Shown: positions 42,530 to 52,814, counted from the stretch's first letter. The stretch: 64,000 nt of DNA from Methanomassiliicoccales archaeon LGM-DZ1 (GCA_030168595.1 CP115556.1:682001-746000); one strand, 5' to 3'. A program made the numbers and translations. The notes: generated from the letters alone by a model not told the origin.

Positions 42530-44169
42530 TCCTTGTTCTCAGCCGGGGCCTCGTCCGGGTCCTTGGGCACGATCAGCGCCTCGGCGAGCTGCTTGGCCTC
42601 CTCCTTGTGCTTCTCCTTCCACTCGGCCAGAGGAACGGAGAACTTCTTCTCGGTCTCCACGCGCATCTCGATCCCGCTGTTGTAGGCGCAGAACGGGATG
42701 ATCTTGCAGTCGGGAGTGACGTAGTGGATGGAGCACCTCCTTACCCTCTCGACATCGTAGTTGTAGGAGTCCTGGAAGTGCATGGCACCGACGTACATGG
42801 CCCCCCAGGAGAACTTGGCGAGGGCGGCCTTGGACTTCTTGCTCATGATGCTCACGAGGGCGTTGATGAGGTCGTTCTTGGTCATGCCCTCGGGCAGACC
42901 GGCCTCGTTGATGCAGTTGAGCAGGAGCTTCCTGACCTTCAGCACCGTGAGCTTCTTGAACGCCGCCGTCTCCGCCTTGTGCGATATCTCGTCCATGCCC
43001 TTCACGAACCTGTCGACATCGATCATCCTCGGCATGGGCATGACGTTGTCCTTGTCGTCGATGAAGAGGTAGGTCGCGAGCCCGCAGTGGGGGTGCGTCG
43101 GGAACGTGATCTTGTTCTGTCCCAGGATGATCGACGCGTAGTTCGAGATGCCGGCCACGGTGGGCACCGGGTACCAGTCGTCCATGGTGGTGAATCCAGT
43201 CTCGTCGTTGATCGCCTTGGCGACGTCGGTGAGGGTGATCCTGCCCTTGTCGACCTCCTCGTGGGTGACCCTTCCGGTGAACGCGACAGGCTGGTAGTTC
43301 ACTCCTCTGACGACCTCCCTGTGCTTGATGGCGAACTTCAGTATGTCCCCGATCTCGTCGTCGTTCAGGCCGCGGACGGTGGTGACGACGAGGACGATGG
43401 ACGGGCTGTGGCCGGTCTCCTCCCTCAGCTTCATGCAGTTGGCGATGACGCCCTCCTTGACCTTCATCATCCAGCGGCCGCGGGACCTCCTGTAGATGTC
43501 GTCGTTCAAGCCGTCGAACTGGAGGTAGATGGTGTTGAGCCCGGCCTGCGCGCAGGCCTTGAGCTTGTCGTAATGGTTGCAGAACTCGATGCCGTTGGTG
43601 GCGATCTGCACCTGGGCGAAGCCCCTCTCCTTGGCGGCCTTGATGACGTCGACCAGCCTGGGATAGACGGTGGGCTCTCCTCCGGAGAACTGGACCGCGG
43701 TGCATTTGATGGGCTCCTCGCTCCTGAGGGCGTCGAGCATCTTGCAGACGGTCTCGAAATCTGGCTCATACACATACCCGGCATCGTTCGCGTTGGCGAA
43801 GCAGATGGGGCATTTCATGTTGCACCTGTTGGTCAGGTCGATGTTGGCCAGGGCGGTGGGCGACATCATGTCGATGCGCTCCCCGTCGATGACGATGTGG
43901 ACGTTCTCGCCGTCCTTGAGCGACTTGTCCATAGGGTTCCTGAGCCCCGTGCCGTCCTTCGCGTATTTCTCGGCCTGCAGGTATTTCTTGGCGTCGGACC
44001 AGTAAAGGTCGCAGAAGTGGCCGTGCTCCGGGCAGTCCTTCTCCATATAGACCTTCCCGTCCTTTTCGAAAACATTGGCCTCGAGCAGTTTGCCGCACTC
44101 GGGGCATATGGACTGCGTCTTCTTCGGCAGTCCGACGGCCGCCGAATAGGGCTTCACAGTTGCGCTCAT
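42526..44169 (-). CDS. tes: radical SAM tetraether lipid synthase (Tes) homologue
   Basis: 547 residues. An N-terminal rubredoxin-like pair CPECGKLL (Cys22, Cys25) is followed by the radical SAM motif CNMKCPICFA near 114-123, a SGGEPTVYP motif near 164, and C-terminal cysteines in RRCSIHYVTPDCKIIPFCAYN near 495-515 that can bind extra clusters. This architecture matches Tes/GDGT-MAS, which couples two archaeol tails into a macrocyclic or tetraether lipid. The gene leads the tes-ferredoxin-ggr operon; a TATA-like TTTAATAATAAAC lies 15-30 bases before the ATG. Confidence 0.87.
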   Translation of the reverse strand: MSATVKPYSAAVGLPKKTQSICPECGKLLEANVFEKDGKVYMEKDCPEHGHFCDLYWSDAKKYLQAEKYAKDGTGLRNPMDKSLKDGENVHIVIDGERIDMMSPTALANIDLTNRCNMKCPICFANANDAGYVYEPDFETVCKMLDALRSEEPIKCTAVQFSGGEPTVYPRLVDVIKAAKERGFAQVQIATNGIEFCNHYDKLKACAQAGLNTIYLQFDGLNDDIYRRSRGRWMMKVKEGVIANCMKLREETGHSPSIVLVVTTVRGLNDDEIGDILKFAIKHREVVRGVNYQPVAFTGRVTHEEVDKGRITLTDVAKAINDETGFTTMDDWYPVPTVAGISNYASIILGQNKITFPTHPHCGLATYLFIDDKDNVMPMPRMIDVDRFVKGMDEISHKAETAAFKKLTVLKVRKLLLNCINEAGLPEGMTKNDLINALVSIMSKKSKAALAKFSWGAMYVGAMHFQDSYNYDVERVRRCSIHYVTPDCKIIPFCAYNSGIEMRVETEKKFSVPLAEWKEKHKEEAKQLAEALIVPKDPDEAPAENKE

Positions 44170-44308
44170 GACGGTTGCATTTGTTTATTATTAAATAATA
44201 TTCTCCGTCGATTCGGCACGGGGCGCTCCCCTGCCAGAGGGATAATGCGGCAGTTGCCCCTGACTGCAGTGCGCCCGCTTATTATCCCCGGAGGGCGAAA
44301 CGCCTGCC

Positions 44309-47300
44309 ATGAAAGGGACAGCGATACGGGGGGACCGCAGGGGAGGCATGCCGTTCGCCCTGGCGGCGGTGGCGATCCTCCTGTCGGTCACCGCATACGG
44401 AGCGGTGCAGGCGGAGATCGAGGGAGCCAGGGACGGGGCGGAGGACTCCTGGAGGTCGGTGAAGGCGATAGATTCGGCGGCCGACGGCATAACGGCGTTC
44501 ATAGAGCAGGGGATGGGGGAGAACGTACGGTCGGTGAGCCTCGATCCGGACGCCGGCGGGCTGGACGGCCGCCGCGCCGAGTTCTCCGAACGGATGGAGC
44601 GGTGGATGGGGTCCATGTTCCCGGCCGAGGACTCAGGCGTCCTCGTGAAGCTGAAAGGATGGACTGCGGAGCTGAACGTGGAGGACCTGAGGACCCAGGA
44701 GGGCCTGTACGCCGCGGACGGCTACACGCCCGCGTACCTCTACGCCGCCGGGACCGCTGACCTGACCTTCGAATCCGACTCCGGGAAAGCGCATCGGACG
44801 GTGGAGCTGAGGGCGGACGGAAGCTGCGCCCTGCCCCTCGCCATCGAGCGCGGGACGCTGTTCGAGAGCCTGCTCGAAGGCAACGGATCGATGATGTCCC
44901 AGATGATGCAGTACCAGCTGTCCTCCCTCGCTCAGTCGAGGATCATGAGCGGATACGGGGCATACGTGTCCGGAGAGAAGGGGACGGATTCTGTCATCAC
45001 CGCCGAGGACGTGAAGGAGGCGTACAGCACCGTTCTCCGCGCAGCCGAGAGCATCGTCTTCAGGGACGCGGACGGGGAGATCGTCGGAGGCACGCGCGAC
45101 ATCGGGATGGACCTGGTCAGGAGCAGGGGAGGGCTGACCGTGGACCTCTCCGGCATGTACTCGCAGATAGCCTCTGCATCGATGGACAGGCTGATCGGGA
45201 AATGGTTCGACTACTTCCTCGGGTCGGAGATCATCAGCGCCCTCGACGGCGTCGCAGATACCCTGGCCGATGCCTGGGACTCCCTGGTCTCCTTCCTGAC
45301 GAACAAGAAGACCGACTACTCGGCCGCTCCTTATATCAAAGAGGTCACCGGGAGGTCGGACTTCTCGGTGCGGGGATCGTTCGAGCTCCGCGTCCCGTCC
45401 CCGGCCGAGAACATGGGGGAGGTAAGCATCACGGTGCCCTACCCGGAGGCGGACCTGCTGCATTACGGGACCGTGGACCATTTCAAGAAGACCTACCGCG
45501 CGGACACAGACGGGCTCATGGAATGGATCACCAGCGTAGCGAACGGCGCGCTGGCACAGATAGCCGAAGCGCAATCGATGGGGACCGCCGCGATACAGGA
45601 CAGGGGGAGCTTCGCCGATTCGGTGAGGGCGTTCGCGGAGGAGAACGCCTCCAGGTGCGACGCCGACTTCCTGAAGATACTCACCGCCCAGGTCCGCGCC
45701 GAAGGATACCCGGACCCGTTCTACACGGCGATATACAGGACCATCGAGGAGAACAGGGCCGACATCTGGACCACGGACCCGGAGGCGATCCTCCGGGACC
45801 GCCTGCCGGAGATCCGCGGCCTGCTGGTGTCCGCCTATTCCGAAGCGGGAGCGGACAGTGCCCTGGCGGAGAGCTACGCCGATGCCGGGATCGCCTCGCT
45901 CACGACCGCCGCCTGGAACCTGGCACAGTTCAGGGAGTACTCCGACAAGGTCGATGCCGAGGTCGCCGGGCTGTCGGCCCTCTGCGAAGTGGAGAAGAAG
46001 AGCAGCGCGATAATCCAGAAGGGCTGCGCCAAGATCCTCAGGCTCCCGCTGATAGCGACTTCGTTCGATACCGAGAAGCGCTTCGCCGAGCTGGCAGAGG
46101 AGTTCGCCCAATCCGTCGGCGCCGATCCTTTCGAAGGGCTGCGCGAGTATGGGAAGGAAGGGACGTTCGAGCTCCTGGGAGATGCCTCGAGCTTCGAGAA
46201 GCTCACCGTGGAGACGGATTCCCGCCCTTCGGTCTCGATCGCTAGGAACAGCGGGTCCAGCTCCCACTGCACCGACCTCTGCACTTTCGGGGCGGATTTC
46301 TGCTCGGTGTTCTCCGTGGAGGTGAATGATACCGTCACCTACAGCGTGACCGGGAGCGGCCCGCTCCAGAGCAGGCTCGGGACGGGCAACTGCGTCTTCA
46401 GGGCCTCGGTCCCGGTCAGCCTGAAAGCGGACGTGCCGGTGGTCTCCGGATGGCCCCTGAGCGGTTTCGAATACTCCGCAACCGACACCATAACAGAGGA
46501 TGCCTGGAAGAAACTGGCAGAGTGGGCGGGAGAGCTGGCCGACCCGCTCATCAGCTACCTGCGCACAGTTGGCGAGCTCGGAGAGAGGCTGGCCGGTGCC
46601 GTCATGGAGATCGTGCGGGATTCCGGCATAGTCCGGGAGATCTACGAGCTCATCGGCTCCCGCACTGAGATGCTCGGCGAGGCGGTGGAGAAGATCCTCA
46701 ACGATTCGGCCGGGAAGGTTCTGGAGTCTCTGACCGGAGAGGTGCAGGAGATCATCGACATCAAGGCCAGCAGCCAGACCGTCGGGATCGGCTACATGGG
46801 ATGGAAGCTTACCTTCACGGTCTACGCCAAGAACATCGACAAGAGCTCCAAGGACCTGCTGAAGATCGGCGCCGAAGGCACCCTCGGGGGCTCCCCGATG
46901 AAGGCCTGGCTCACAGTGTCCCAGAACAGCAGCGGGTACAAGGTGCACGGGGGCTTCGGGTACACCGGCGACGGCTGGGGGATAAGCGGGACCTTCAACC
47001 CTTCGATGTACAGATCGGACCGCATCCTGACCGTCGACGGTCATTACGGGGACACAGAGGTGAGCATCTCCTTCCCGGAGGTCCAGGAATACCGGCGGAT
47101 CGATGTCCGCCTTTCCGACATCCCCGGCATGGGCACCGTGCTCTCCAACCTCCCGTCCCCAGTTCCCGGCACCCTGATATCGGTGGACGCGGGCGCGGAG
47201 CTGAAGTACAATGTCCCGATGGAAGAGGGCCTTCTGATAAACGAGGCCGAATCCAACCCTGCGGGGGAGGACAAGGGCTCGGAATGGGTCGAGCTGCTGA

Positions 47301-48244
47301 ATTTCTCCAGGTCGGAGATCAGCCTCGACGGCATGTCGCTGAGGAACTCCCGCGGCGCAACATGGGGGCTGAGCGGCACGATCGGGCCCATGGAGCACAA
47401 GGTCGTGACGTTCCCCGTAGCATTCCTGAACAACAGCGGCGAAAAGCTCGAGCTGCTGGCCGCCGACGGGTCCGAGATCGGCCATACGCCGAAGTTCAGC
47501 GACAGCGCCAACGACAGCACGACGTACCAGAGGACGGTCGACGGGTGCACCCAGTGGAAACGCGGGGAAGGCAGCCCCGGCGAGAAGAACTCGGGGCTCT
47601 TCGATGCCGACGGTTACCTGCTCTCTTCGGCCAAGGACATTGTCAAGGATGCCGCGCTGGAGGCGATCGACGAAGCAGGGCACGTGACGGACATGGACGG
47701 CCTCAGCCTGCTCTGCAAGAAGATAACCCAGAAGGTGATGGACAAGGTAGCGGAGGACATATCGGGGATGATCGTCGGCGCCCGCCTGTTCGCGGAGTGC
47801 CGCCTGCATGATGCGTCCGGAACGGCATGCACCGGGTTCCAGGCGTACATCGAGGTCGACCGCGGCACCGCCTCCGATGCCCTGAAGCTCCTGATGGGGC
47901 GCGCCGCCGAGCTGTTGCTGCACATCGACGACCCGTACAAGGTCAGCATCGCCGATGTGGCGCTCGGGGACGTGTACATCGGCGCGGAGGCGTTCGCCGG
48001 GATCGGGGTGCCGAAGTTCATCGACATGAGCGGGTCCCCCGAGACCAGCGCATCCATCGACGTCAACGTCAACGCGGAGGCCGTCTCGAACCTGCTGGGA
48101 CATGACAGCGGAGCGAAGTGGAAGGTCAACGCCGGCATCGTGGTCCGCGACTGCCCGGCGTCCGCCGTCTCGTTCGGCAGCAAGTACGACAGCAGCATGA
48201 AGCACGACCTCTGGCTCATGCGCATGACCGTCTCCGGGAAGTGA
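44309..48244 (+). CDS. large surface-type protein with lamin-tail domain
   Basis: 1311 residues. The N-terminus has a positively charged stretch then a single hydrophobic segment (MPFALAAVAILLSVTAYGA, about 14-32), reminiscent of pilin-like or anchor sequences in archaeal secretion-associated proteins. A long helical ectodomain-like region follows. Residues about 974-1094 form a lamin-tail domain (LLINEAESNPAGED, SEWVELLNFSRSEISL, GTIGPMEHKVVTFP). The C-terminal 200 residues are beta-rich. I found no catalytic motif. It probably sits on the outer face of the membrane or in the cell envelope. It stands alone, divergent from tes, and has its own short promoter space. Function is unknown. Confidence 0.85.
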   Translation: MKGTAIRGDRRGGMPFALAAVAILLSVTAYGAVQAEIEGARDGAEDSWRSVKAIDSAADGITAFIEQGMGENVRSVSLDPDAGGLDGRRAEFSERMERWMGSMFPAEDSGVLVKLKGWTAELNVEDLRTQEGLYAADGYTPAYLYAAGTADLTFESDSGKAHRTVELRADGSCALPLAIERGTLFESLLEGNGSMMSQMMQYQLSSLAQSRIMSGYGAYVSGEKGTDSVITAEDVKEAYSTVLRAAESIVFRDADGEIVGGTRDIGMDLVRSRGGLTVDLSGMYSQIASASMDRLIGKWFDYFLGSEIISALDGVADTLADAWDSLVSFLTNKKTDYSAAPYIKEVTGRSDFSVRGSFELRVPSPAENMGEVSITVPYPEADLLHYGTVDHFKKTYRADTDGLMEWITSVANGALAQIAEAQSMGTAAIQDRGSFADSVRAFAEENASRCDADFLKILTAQVRAEGYPDPFYTAIYRTIEENRADIWTTDPEAILRDRLPEIRGLLVSAYSEAGADSALAESYADAGIASLTTAAWNLAQFREYSDKVDAEVAGLSALCEVEKKSSAIIQKGCAKILRLPLIATSFDTEKRFAELAEEFAQSVGADPFEGLREYGKEGTFELLGDASSFEKLTVETDSRPSVSIARNSGSSSHCTDLCTFGADFCSVFSVEVNDTVTYSVTGSGPLQSRLGTGNCVFRASVPVSLKADVPVVSGWPLSGFEYSATDTITEDAWKKLAEWAGELADPLISYLRTVGELGERLAGAVMEIVRDSGIVREIYELIGSRTEMLGEAVEKILNDSAGKVLESLTGEVQEIIDIKASSQTVGIGYMGWKLTFTVYAKNIDKSSKDLLKIGAEGTLGGSPMKAWLTVSQNSSGYKVHGGFGYTGDGWGISGTFNPSMYRSDRILTVDGHYGDTEVSISFPEVQEYRRIDVRLSDIPGMGTVLSNLPSPVPGTLISVDAGAELKYNVPMEEGLLINEAESNPAGEDKGSEWVELLNFSRSEISLDGMSLRNSRGATWGLSGTIGPMEHKVVTFPVAFLNNSGEKLELLAADGSEIGHTPKFSDSANDSTTYQRTVDGCTQWKRGEGSPGEKNSGLFDADGYLLSSAKDIVKDAALEAIDEAGHVTDMDGLSLLCKKITQKVMDKVAEDISGMIVGARLFAECRLHDASGTACTGFQAYIEVDRGTASDALKLLMGRAAELLLHIDDPYKVSIADVALGDVYIGAEAFAGIGVPKFIDMSGSPETSASIDVNVNAEAVSNLLGHDSGAKWKVNAGIVVRDCPASAVSFGSKYDSSMKHDLWLMRMTVSGK

Positions 48245-48323
48245 ACATCGGAGGGTGTTCCGGGCGCCGAACGCAGGCGTCCCGGCACATCCTTATTTAT
48301 GCGCGATTACAATGGACTTCCAT

Positions 48324-49337
48324 ATGGCCGGAATGAACACGCAGATACCGACGGTCCTGACCGCCGAGGAGCTCATGGACAAGGCATTCCGCAGGGCCAG
48401 CAGGATCAGTAAGAAAGGCAGCGACTCCTTGGACACCAAGAAGAAGACCGCCCTTGCCAGGATCACGGCCTCGGGCGACATAGTCGAGACGACTCTCGTC
48501 GGCTACATCCAGAAGTTCCCCAGGATGGAGAAGGAGGACGACTTCTTCCCGCAGCTCGTGGACCTGGTGATAGGGATAGACCGCTACAAGAAGGCCCTGG
48601 GAGCCCTCAACTGGTGCGCCGGGAGGACGGAGCTGCTGAAGAAGCAGTCCCTCCGCGAGGTGCGCAGGACGAAGGACCCGGAGATAATCGAGTCCATCAG
48701 GAAAGGCTTCTACGGCAGGCTGGGGTCCTATGTCGACCAGATATCCAAGGACCTGCTCTTCCTGCAGGATGCCAAGAACAAGTTCAGGGACCTCCCGTCG
48801 ATCGACCCCAAGATCCCGACCGCCGTCGTGGCCGGGTTCCCGAACGTCGGCAAGAGCAGCCTGGTGACCTGCATCAGCACCGCGGCGCCCGAGGTCGCCC
48901 CCTACCCGTTCACCACGAAAGGGATCACCATCGGGCACATCAAGGACGACTGGAGGATGTTCCAGATAGTGGACACCCCCGGGCTCCTCGACAGGAGCTT
49001 CGAGGACAGGAACGACATCGAGAAACAGGCGGTGCTGGCACTTAGGTACCTGACCGACATCATGATCTTCGTCCTGGATCCCTCGGAGACCTGCGGGTAC
49101 CCGATGGAGAAGCAGGAGGACCTGCTGAGGACCGTCCGCGAGAACTTCGACGGCGTCCCCATAATCGTCGTCGAGAGCAAATGCGACGTCCTCAGGACTG
49201 ACCATGACGCCATCCGCATCTCCGCCGCCACCGGCGAGGGGATGGAGGAGTTCAGGCAGATGCTCATCGGGAAGCTGAGGGAGATCCTGCGCAGCAGGCC
49301 CCTCGAAGAGCCGGAGGCTCCAGAGGCATCCGAATGA
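48324..49337 (+). CDS. NOG1/Obg-related GTPase
   Basis: 337 residues from the ATG at 48324, about 28 bases after TATA-like CTTATTTATG; ATGs at 48312 and 48333 are alternatives. The G domain shows GFPNVGKSSLV near 172-182, a threonine-rich switch (YPFTTKGITIGH), DTPGLLDRS near 217, and ESKCDVL near 285 as a modified NKxD. The helical N-terminal 165 residues match NOG1, which acts in large-subunit ribosome assembly. The stop overlaps the start of the PolD gene (ATGA). Confidence 0.88.
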   Translation: MAGMNTQIPTVLTAEELMDKAFRRASRISKKGSDSLDTKKKTALARITASGDIVETTLVGYIQKFPRMEKEDDFFPQLVDLVIGIDRYKKALGALNWCAGRTELLKKQSLREVRRTKDPEIIESIRKGFYGRLGSYVDQISKDLLFLQDAKNKFRDLPSIDPKIPTAVVAGFPNVGKSSLVTCISTAAPEVAPYPFTTKGITIGHIKDDWRMFQIVDTPGLLDRSFEDRNDIEKQAVLALRYLTDIMIFVLDPSETCGYPMEKQEDLLRTVRENFDGVPIIVVESKCDVLRTDHDAIRISAATGEGMEEFRQMLIGKLREILRSRPLEEPEAPEASE

Positions 49338-52300
49338 GCGAGGTCGCCGTCAGCGACGAGATGAGGGCTTATTTCAAAAGCCTCCAGGAGCAATCCGACG
49401 CGATCTTCGACCTGGCCGAGAAGGCCAGGAAAGAGGGCAAGGACCCGGTGGAGAAGGTCGAGATACCCAGGGCGGAGGACCTGGCCTCGCGTGTGGAGGA
49501 GCTGCTATCCGACTATCACGTGGAAGGCGTCGCGGACCTTATCCGCCAGAAGACCCAGGAATACGGGAACAGGGAGATCGTCGCCATCAAGGTGGCGGAG
49601 GAATACGCCAAACGCCCGGGCGAGAGCCTCGACAAGACCCTCGACAGGGCCGTGAGGCTCGGCCTCGCCATCATCACCGAGGGCATATTGGTCGCTCCCC
49701 TGGAGGGGATCGCGACCACCAAGATCGGCCATAACGCCGACGGGTCCACCTTCGCCGACCTGGTCTTCGCCGGACCTATCAGGGCGTCCGGAGGTACCGG
49801 GCAGGCCATGTCCGTGCTCATCTGCGACGTCGTGAGGCAGGCGCTCGGCATCGGGAAGTACATCCCCACCGAGGGAGAGATAGCCAGGTTCGATGAGGAG
49901 ATCCCGCTGTACAAACAGTGCCAGCATCTCCAGTTCACCCCCACTTCGGAGGAGATCAGGACCATCGTCAGCGAATGCCCTGTCATGGTCGACGGCGAAG
50001 GGACCGAACGCGTGGAGATTTCCGGTTTCAGGGACCTGCCGCGCATATCCACTAACCGCGTCAGGGGAGGCGCCTGCCTGGTTATCGCCGAAGGCATGTG
50101 CCTGAAGGCATCCAAGCTGAAGAAGCACGTCGACAAGCTCGGGATCAAAGGCTGGGACTTCATCGGAAAGTACCTCGACATGCACAAGGCGGTCGACACC
50201 GACACCAAATCCAAGAAGAAGGTCGTCGAGCCCGCCTACAAGTATCTCAAAGATATGGTCGCGGGAAGGCCCATCTTCGGCCATCCCTGCCGTTTCGGAG
50301 GCTTCAGGCTGCGTTACGGCCGCGCCCGCACGTCCGGTCTCGCCGCCCTCGCCTACAACCCGGCGAGCATGTACGCCATGGACGAGTTCATGGCGATAGG
50401 GACGCAGCTCAAGATTGAGCGCCCCGGGAAAGCCTGCGTCGTCACCCCCGTCCGTTCGATCGAGGGCCCCACGGTCCTCCTGAACAACGGCGACCTGGTA
50501 TACTGCGGCACCAAGGAAGAGTACATTAGCATCAGGAACAAGGTGGCGGAGGTCGTCGACAACGGCGAGATCCTCGTGCCGTTCGGGGAGTTCTGCGAGA
50601 ACAACCACGTCCTCGTGCCCTGCGGGTATCCTACGGAGTGGCACAGGGAGGAGATAAAAGCGGCGAACGGAGGCGTCCTGCCGGACGATTGGGAGGACCC
50701 GACGTACGAGCGCTCGAAGGAGATGAGCAGGCAGTTCAAAGTGGCCCTCCACCCGAAGTTCAACCTCTTCTGGTCGGACATAGAGCTGCCCAGGCTGAAG
50801 GCCCTGAGGGGATATCTCGCCGAGAAGGCGAAGTTCCGTGACGGCCGCATATTCGTACCTACCGACCGCCAGCCTGTCCCCCAGCGTAAGGACGACGACC
50901 CGACGATGAAGAGGGTCCTGGAGGACCTCGGCGCCCTCCACCGGATGCAGGGGAACATCATCGCCATCGAGCAGAAGTACTGCCTGCCGATGATCGACTG
51001 CCTCGGCCTGAAGGTCGAGGGCGACAGGCTGGTGGAGAACGGCGATTTCGACGGGGAGGACTCGCTCGATGCCGTTTCCAAGGCGGCCGGCTACAAGGTG
51101 ATGGCCCGCGCGATGACCCGCATCGGCACCCGTATGGGAAGGCCGGAGAAGGCCAAGGAGAGGACCGGGTCTCCGCTGTGCCAGTGCCTGTTCGCCCTCG
51201 GCGAAGAGGACAGCCCTAACCCTCAGAAGGACACCCTGTCGGTAATCAAATCGCTCCAGCAGGAGAACCACCTGGCTGCCGCCAGGAAGGTCATCAATGT
51301 GGCAATGGGGGCCCGCAGATGCCCCGTCTGCAACCGGGAGACGTTCCGCTGCTGGTGCAGGGACTGCGGAGTGCATACCTTCCCGTTCGAGAAGGCGAAG
51401 AAAGAGGGCGCCAAGAACTCCACCGTCGCCGTGAACGTGGAGGCCGAGTACAAGGCGGCCATGGACGCGGTCGGCGAGAGCGACTCCAAGCAGACCCTCA
51501 AATGCACCGATAAACTCACGTCCCGCACCAAGACCCCGGAACTGATGGAGAAGGGGATACTCAGGCGCAGGCACAATGTGTCGATCTTCAGGGACGGAAC
51601 CATACGTTACGACATGACCGATATCCCCATCACCCACTTCAGGCCGAGGGAGATCGGGCTCACCATCGAGAAGGCGCATGAGCTCGGATACACTCACGAC
51701 TGGAACGGCGCGCCGCTCACCGACCCGGAGCAGATCGTGGAGCTGAAGTGCCAGGACATCATCCCCGCGAGGGAATGCGGAGATTACATGGTCCGCGTTT
51801 CCCAGTTCGTCGATGACGAGCTCGAGCTGATCTACCATCTGCCGAGGTACTACAAGTGCGATAACCGGTCCGATCTGATCGGGAAGGTCGTCTTCGGGCT
51901 GGCCCCGCACACGTCCGGCTGCATCCTGTGCAGGATCATAGGGTACAGCAACATCCGCGGATGCTACGGCCACCCCTTTTATCATGCGTCCAAGAGGAGG
52001 AACTGCGACGGCGATGAGGACTGCATAATCCTGGCCCTCGATGCCCTGCTGAACTTCTCCAGGGTGTTCCTGCCGGACCGCAGGGGAGGGCTGATGGACT
52101 GCCCGCTCGTCCTGACCACCAGGCTGGACCCGAACGAGATCGACAAGGAAGCGCACAACGTCGACTGCAGGAGGTTCTACCCCCGCGAGTTCTACTATGC
52201 CGCCATGGACATGAAGGACCCGAAGGAGATGGAGAAGCAGATGGATCTGGTGGGAGGGAGGATCGGCACCCCGGCGCAGTACGAGGGGCTGGGATTCACC

Positions 52301-52756
52301 CACGACACCCCGGACATCTCCGAGGGGCCCAAGGAGTCCGCATACACCACCTTAGGCTCCATGAGGGACAAGATGTACGCTCAGCTGAACCTCGGCATCA
52401 AATGCCGCGCGGTAGACGCCAAGGATGTGGCGCTCAAGGTCATCAACAAGCACTTCATGCCCGACATGATCGGAAACCTGAGGAGCTTCGCCACCCAGAC
52501 CGTCCGCTGCACCAAATGCGGTACGAAATACCGCCGTGTGCCCCTGGCAGGCGTCTGCACCAAATGCGGCCACGAGCTGAACCTCACCGTGCACGAAGCG
52601 TCCGTCCGCAAGTACCTCGAGGTCTCCAAGGACGTCTGCGAGAAGTACGATCTCGATAACTACACCAAGGAAAGGATCGGCATCATCGAGGCCAGCATGG
52701 ACTCACTGTTCAACAACGACAAGATCAGGAAGACCAAACTGACGGACTTCTTCTGA
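49334..52756 (+). CDS. polC: DNA polymerase D large subunit (DP2)
   Basis: 1140 residues, full length with no intein. DP2 is the catalytic subunit of the euryarchaeal replicative polymerase D. Recognisable blocks are DGSTFADLVFAGPIRASGGT near 138-157, GGACLVIAEG near 247, HPCRFGGFRLRYGRARTSG near 317-335, and the zinc-binding MGARRCPVCNRETFRCWCRDC near 656-676. Near the end, CTKCGTKYRRVP and CTKCGHEL form a second zinc site, and KIRKTKLTDFF is a PCNA-interaction-like tail. The small subunit DP1 is not in the window. A terminator hairpin follows. Confidence 0.97.
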   Translation: MSEVAVSDEMRAYFKSLQEQSDAIFDLAEKARKEGKDPVEKVEIPRAEDLASRVEELLSDYHVEGVADLIRQKTQEYGNREIVAIKVAEEYAKRPGESLDKTLDRAVRLGLAIITEGILVAPLEGIATTKIGHNADGSTFADLVFAGPIRASGGTGQAMSVLICDVVRQALGIGKYIPTEGEIARFDEEIPLYKQCQHLQFTPTSEEIRTIVSECPVMVDGEGTERVEISGFRDLPRISTNRVRGGACLVIAEGMCLKASKLKKHVDKLGIKGWDFIGKYLDMHKAVDTDTKSKKKVVEPAYKYLKDMVAGRPIFGHPCRFGGFRLRYGRARTSGLAALAYNPASMYAMDEFMAIGTQLKIERPGKACVVTPVRSIEGPTVLLNNGDLVYCGTKEEYISIRNKVAEVVDNGEILVPFGEFCENNHVLVPCGYPTEWHREEIKAANGGVLPDDWEDPTYERSKEMSRQFKVALHPKFNLFWSDIELPRLKALRGYLAEKAKFRDGRIFVPTDRQPVPQRKDDDPTMKRVLEDLGALHRMQGNIIAIEQKYCLPMIDCLGLKVEGDRLVENGDFDGEDSLDAVSKAAGYKVMARAMTRIGTRMGRPEKAKERTGSPLCQCLFALGEEDSPNPQKDTLSVIKSLQQENHLAAARKVINVAMGARRCPVCNRETFRCWCRDCGVHTFPFEKAKKEGAKNSTVAVNVEAEYKAAMDAVGESDSKQTLKCTDKLTSRTKTPELMEKGILRRRHNVSIFRDGTIRYDMTDIPITHFRPREIGLTIEKAHELGYTHDWNGAPLTDPEQIVELKCQDIIPARECGDYMVRVSQFVDDELELIYHLPRYYKCDNRSDLIGKVVFGLAPHTSGCILCRIIGYSNIRGCYGHPFYHASKRRNCDGDEDCIILALDALLNFSRVFLPDRRGGLMDCPLVLTTRLDPNEIDKEAHNVDCRRFYPREFYYAAMDMKDPKEMEKQMDLVGGRIGTPAQYEGLGFTHDTPDISEGPKESAYTTLGSMRDKMYAQLNLGIKCRAVDAKDVALKVINKHFMPDMIGNLRSFATQTVRCTKCGTKYRRVPLAGVCTKCGHELNLTVHEASVRKYLEVSKDVCEKYDLDNYTKERIGIIEASMDSLFNNDKIRKTKLTDFF

Positions 52757-52776
52757 GGGCCGATCCTGATGAATTG

Positions 52777-52812
52777 AAAAAAAACCGGCCCGCAGGGGCC
52801 GGAAATGTTTTT
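52777..52812. terminator. bidirectional terminator between polC and rpoD
   Basis: CCGGCC-N6-GGCCGG (52785-52802) has eight A before it and TTTTT after it, so each strand sees a stem followed by a T-run. It separates convergent polC and rpoD. Confidence 0.75.
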
Positions 52813-52814
52813 GA

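Noticed and set aside
44633-48205. 1190-codon open frame on the minus strand antisense to the large surface protein
   Set aside because: Composition (R, G, D, V, L-rich) matches other shadow frames, whereas the plus-strand product has an N-terminal membrane segment and a lamin-tail domain.
49505-52303. 932-codon open frame antisense to polC
   Set aside because: The plus-strand product is an unmistakable PolD large subunit; the antisense frame shows no family motif.
49334-52756. Intein in PolD large subunit
   Set aside because: The protein is 1140 residues with continuous conserved blocks and no splicing-domain insertion.
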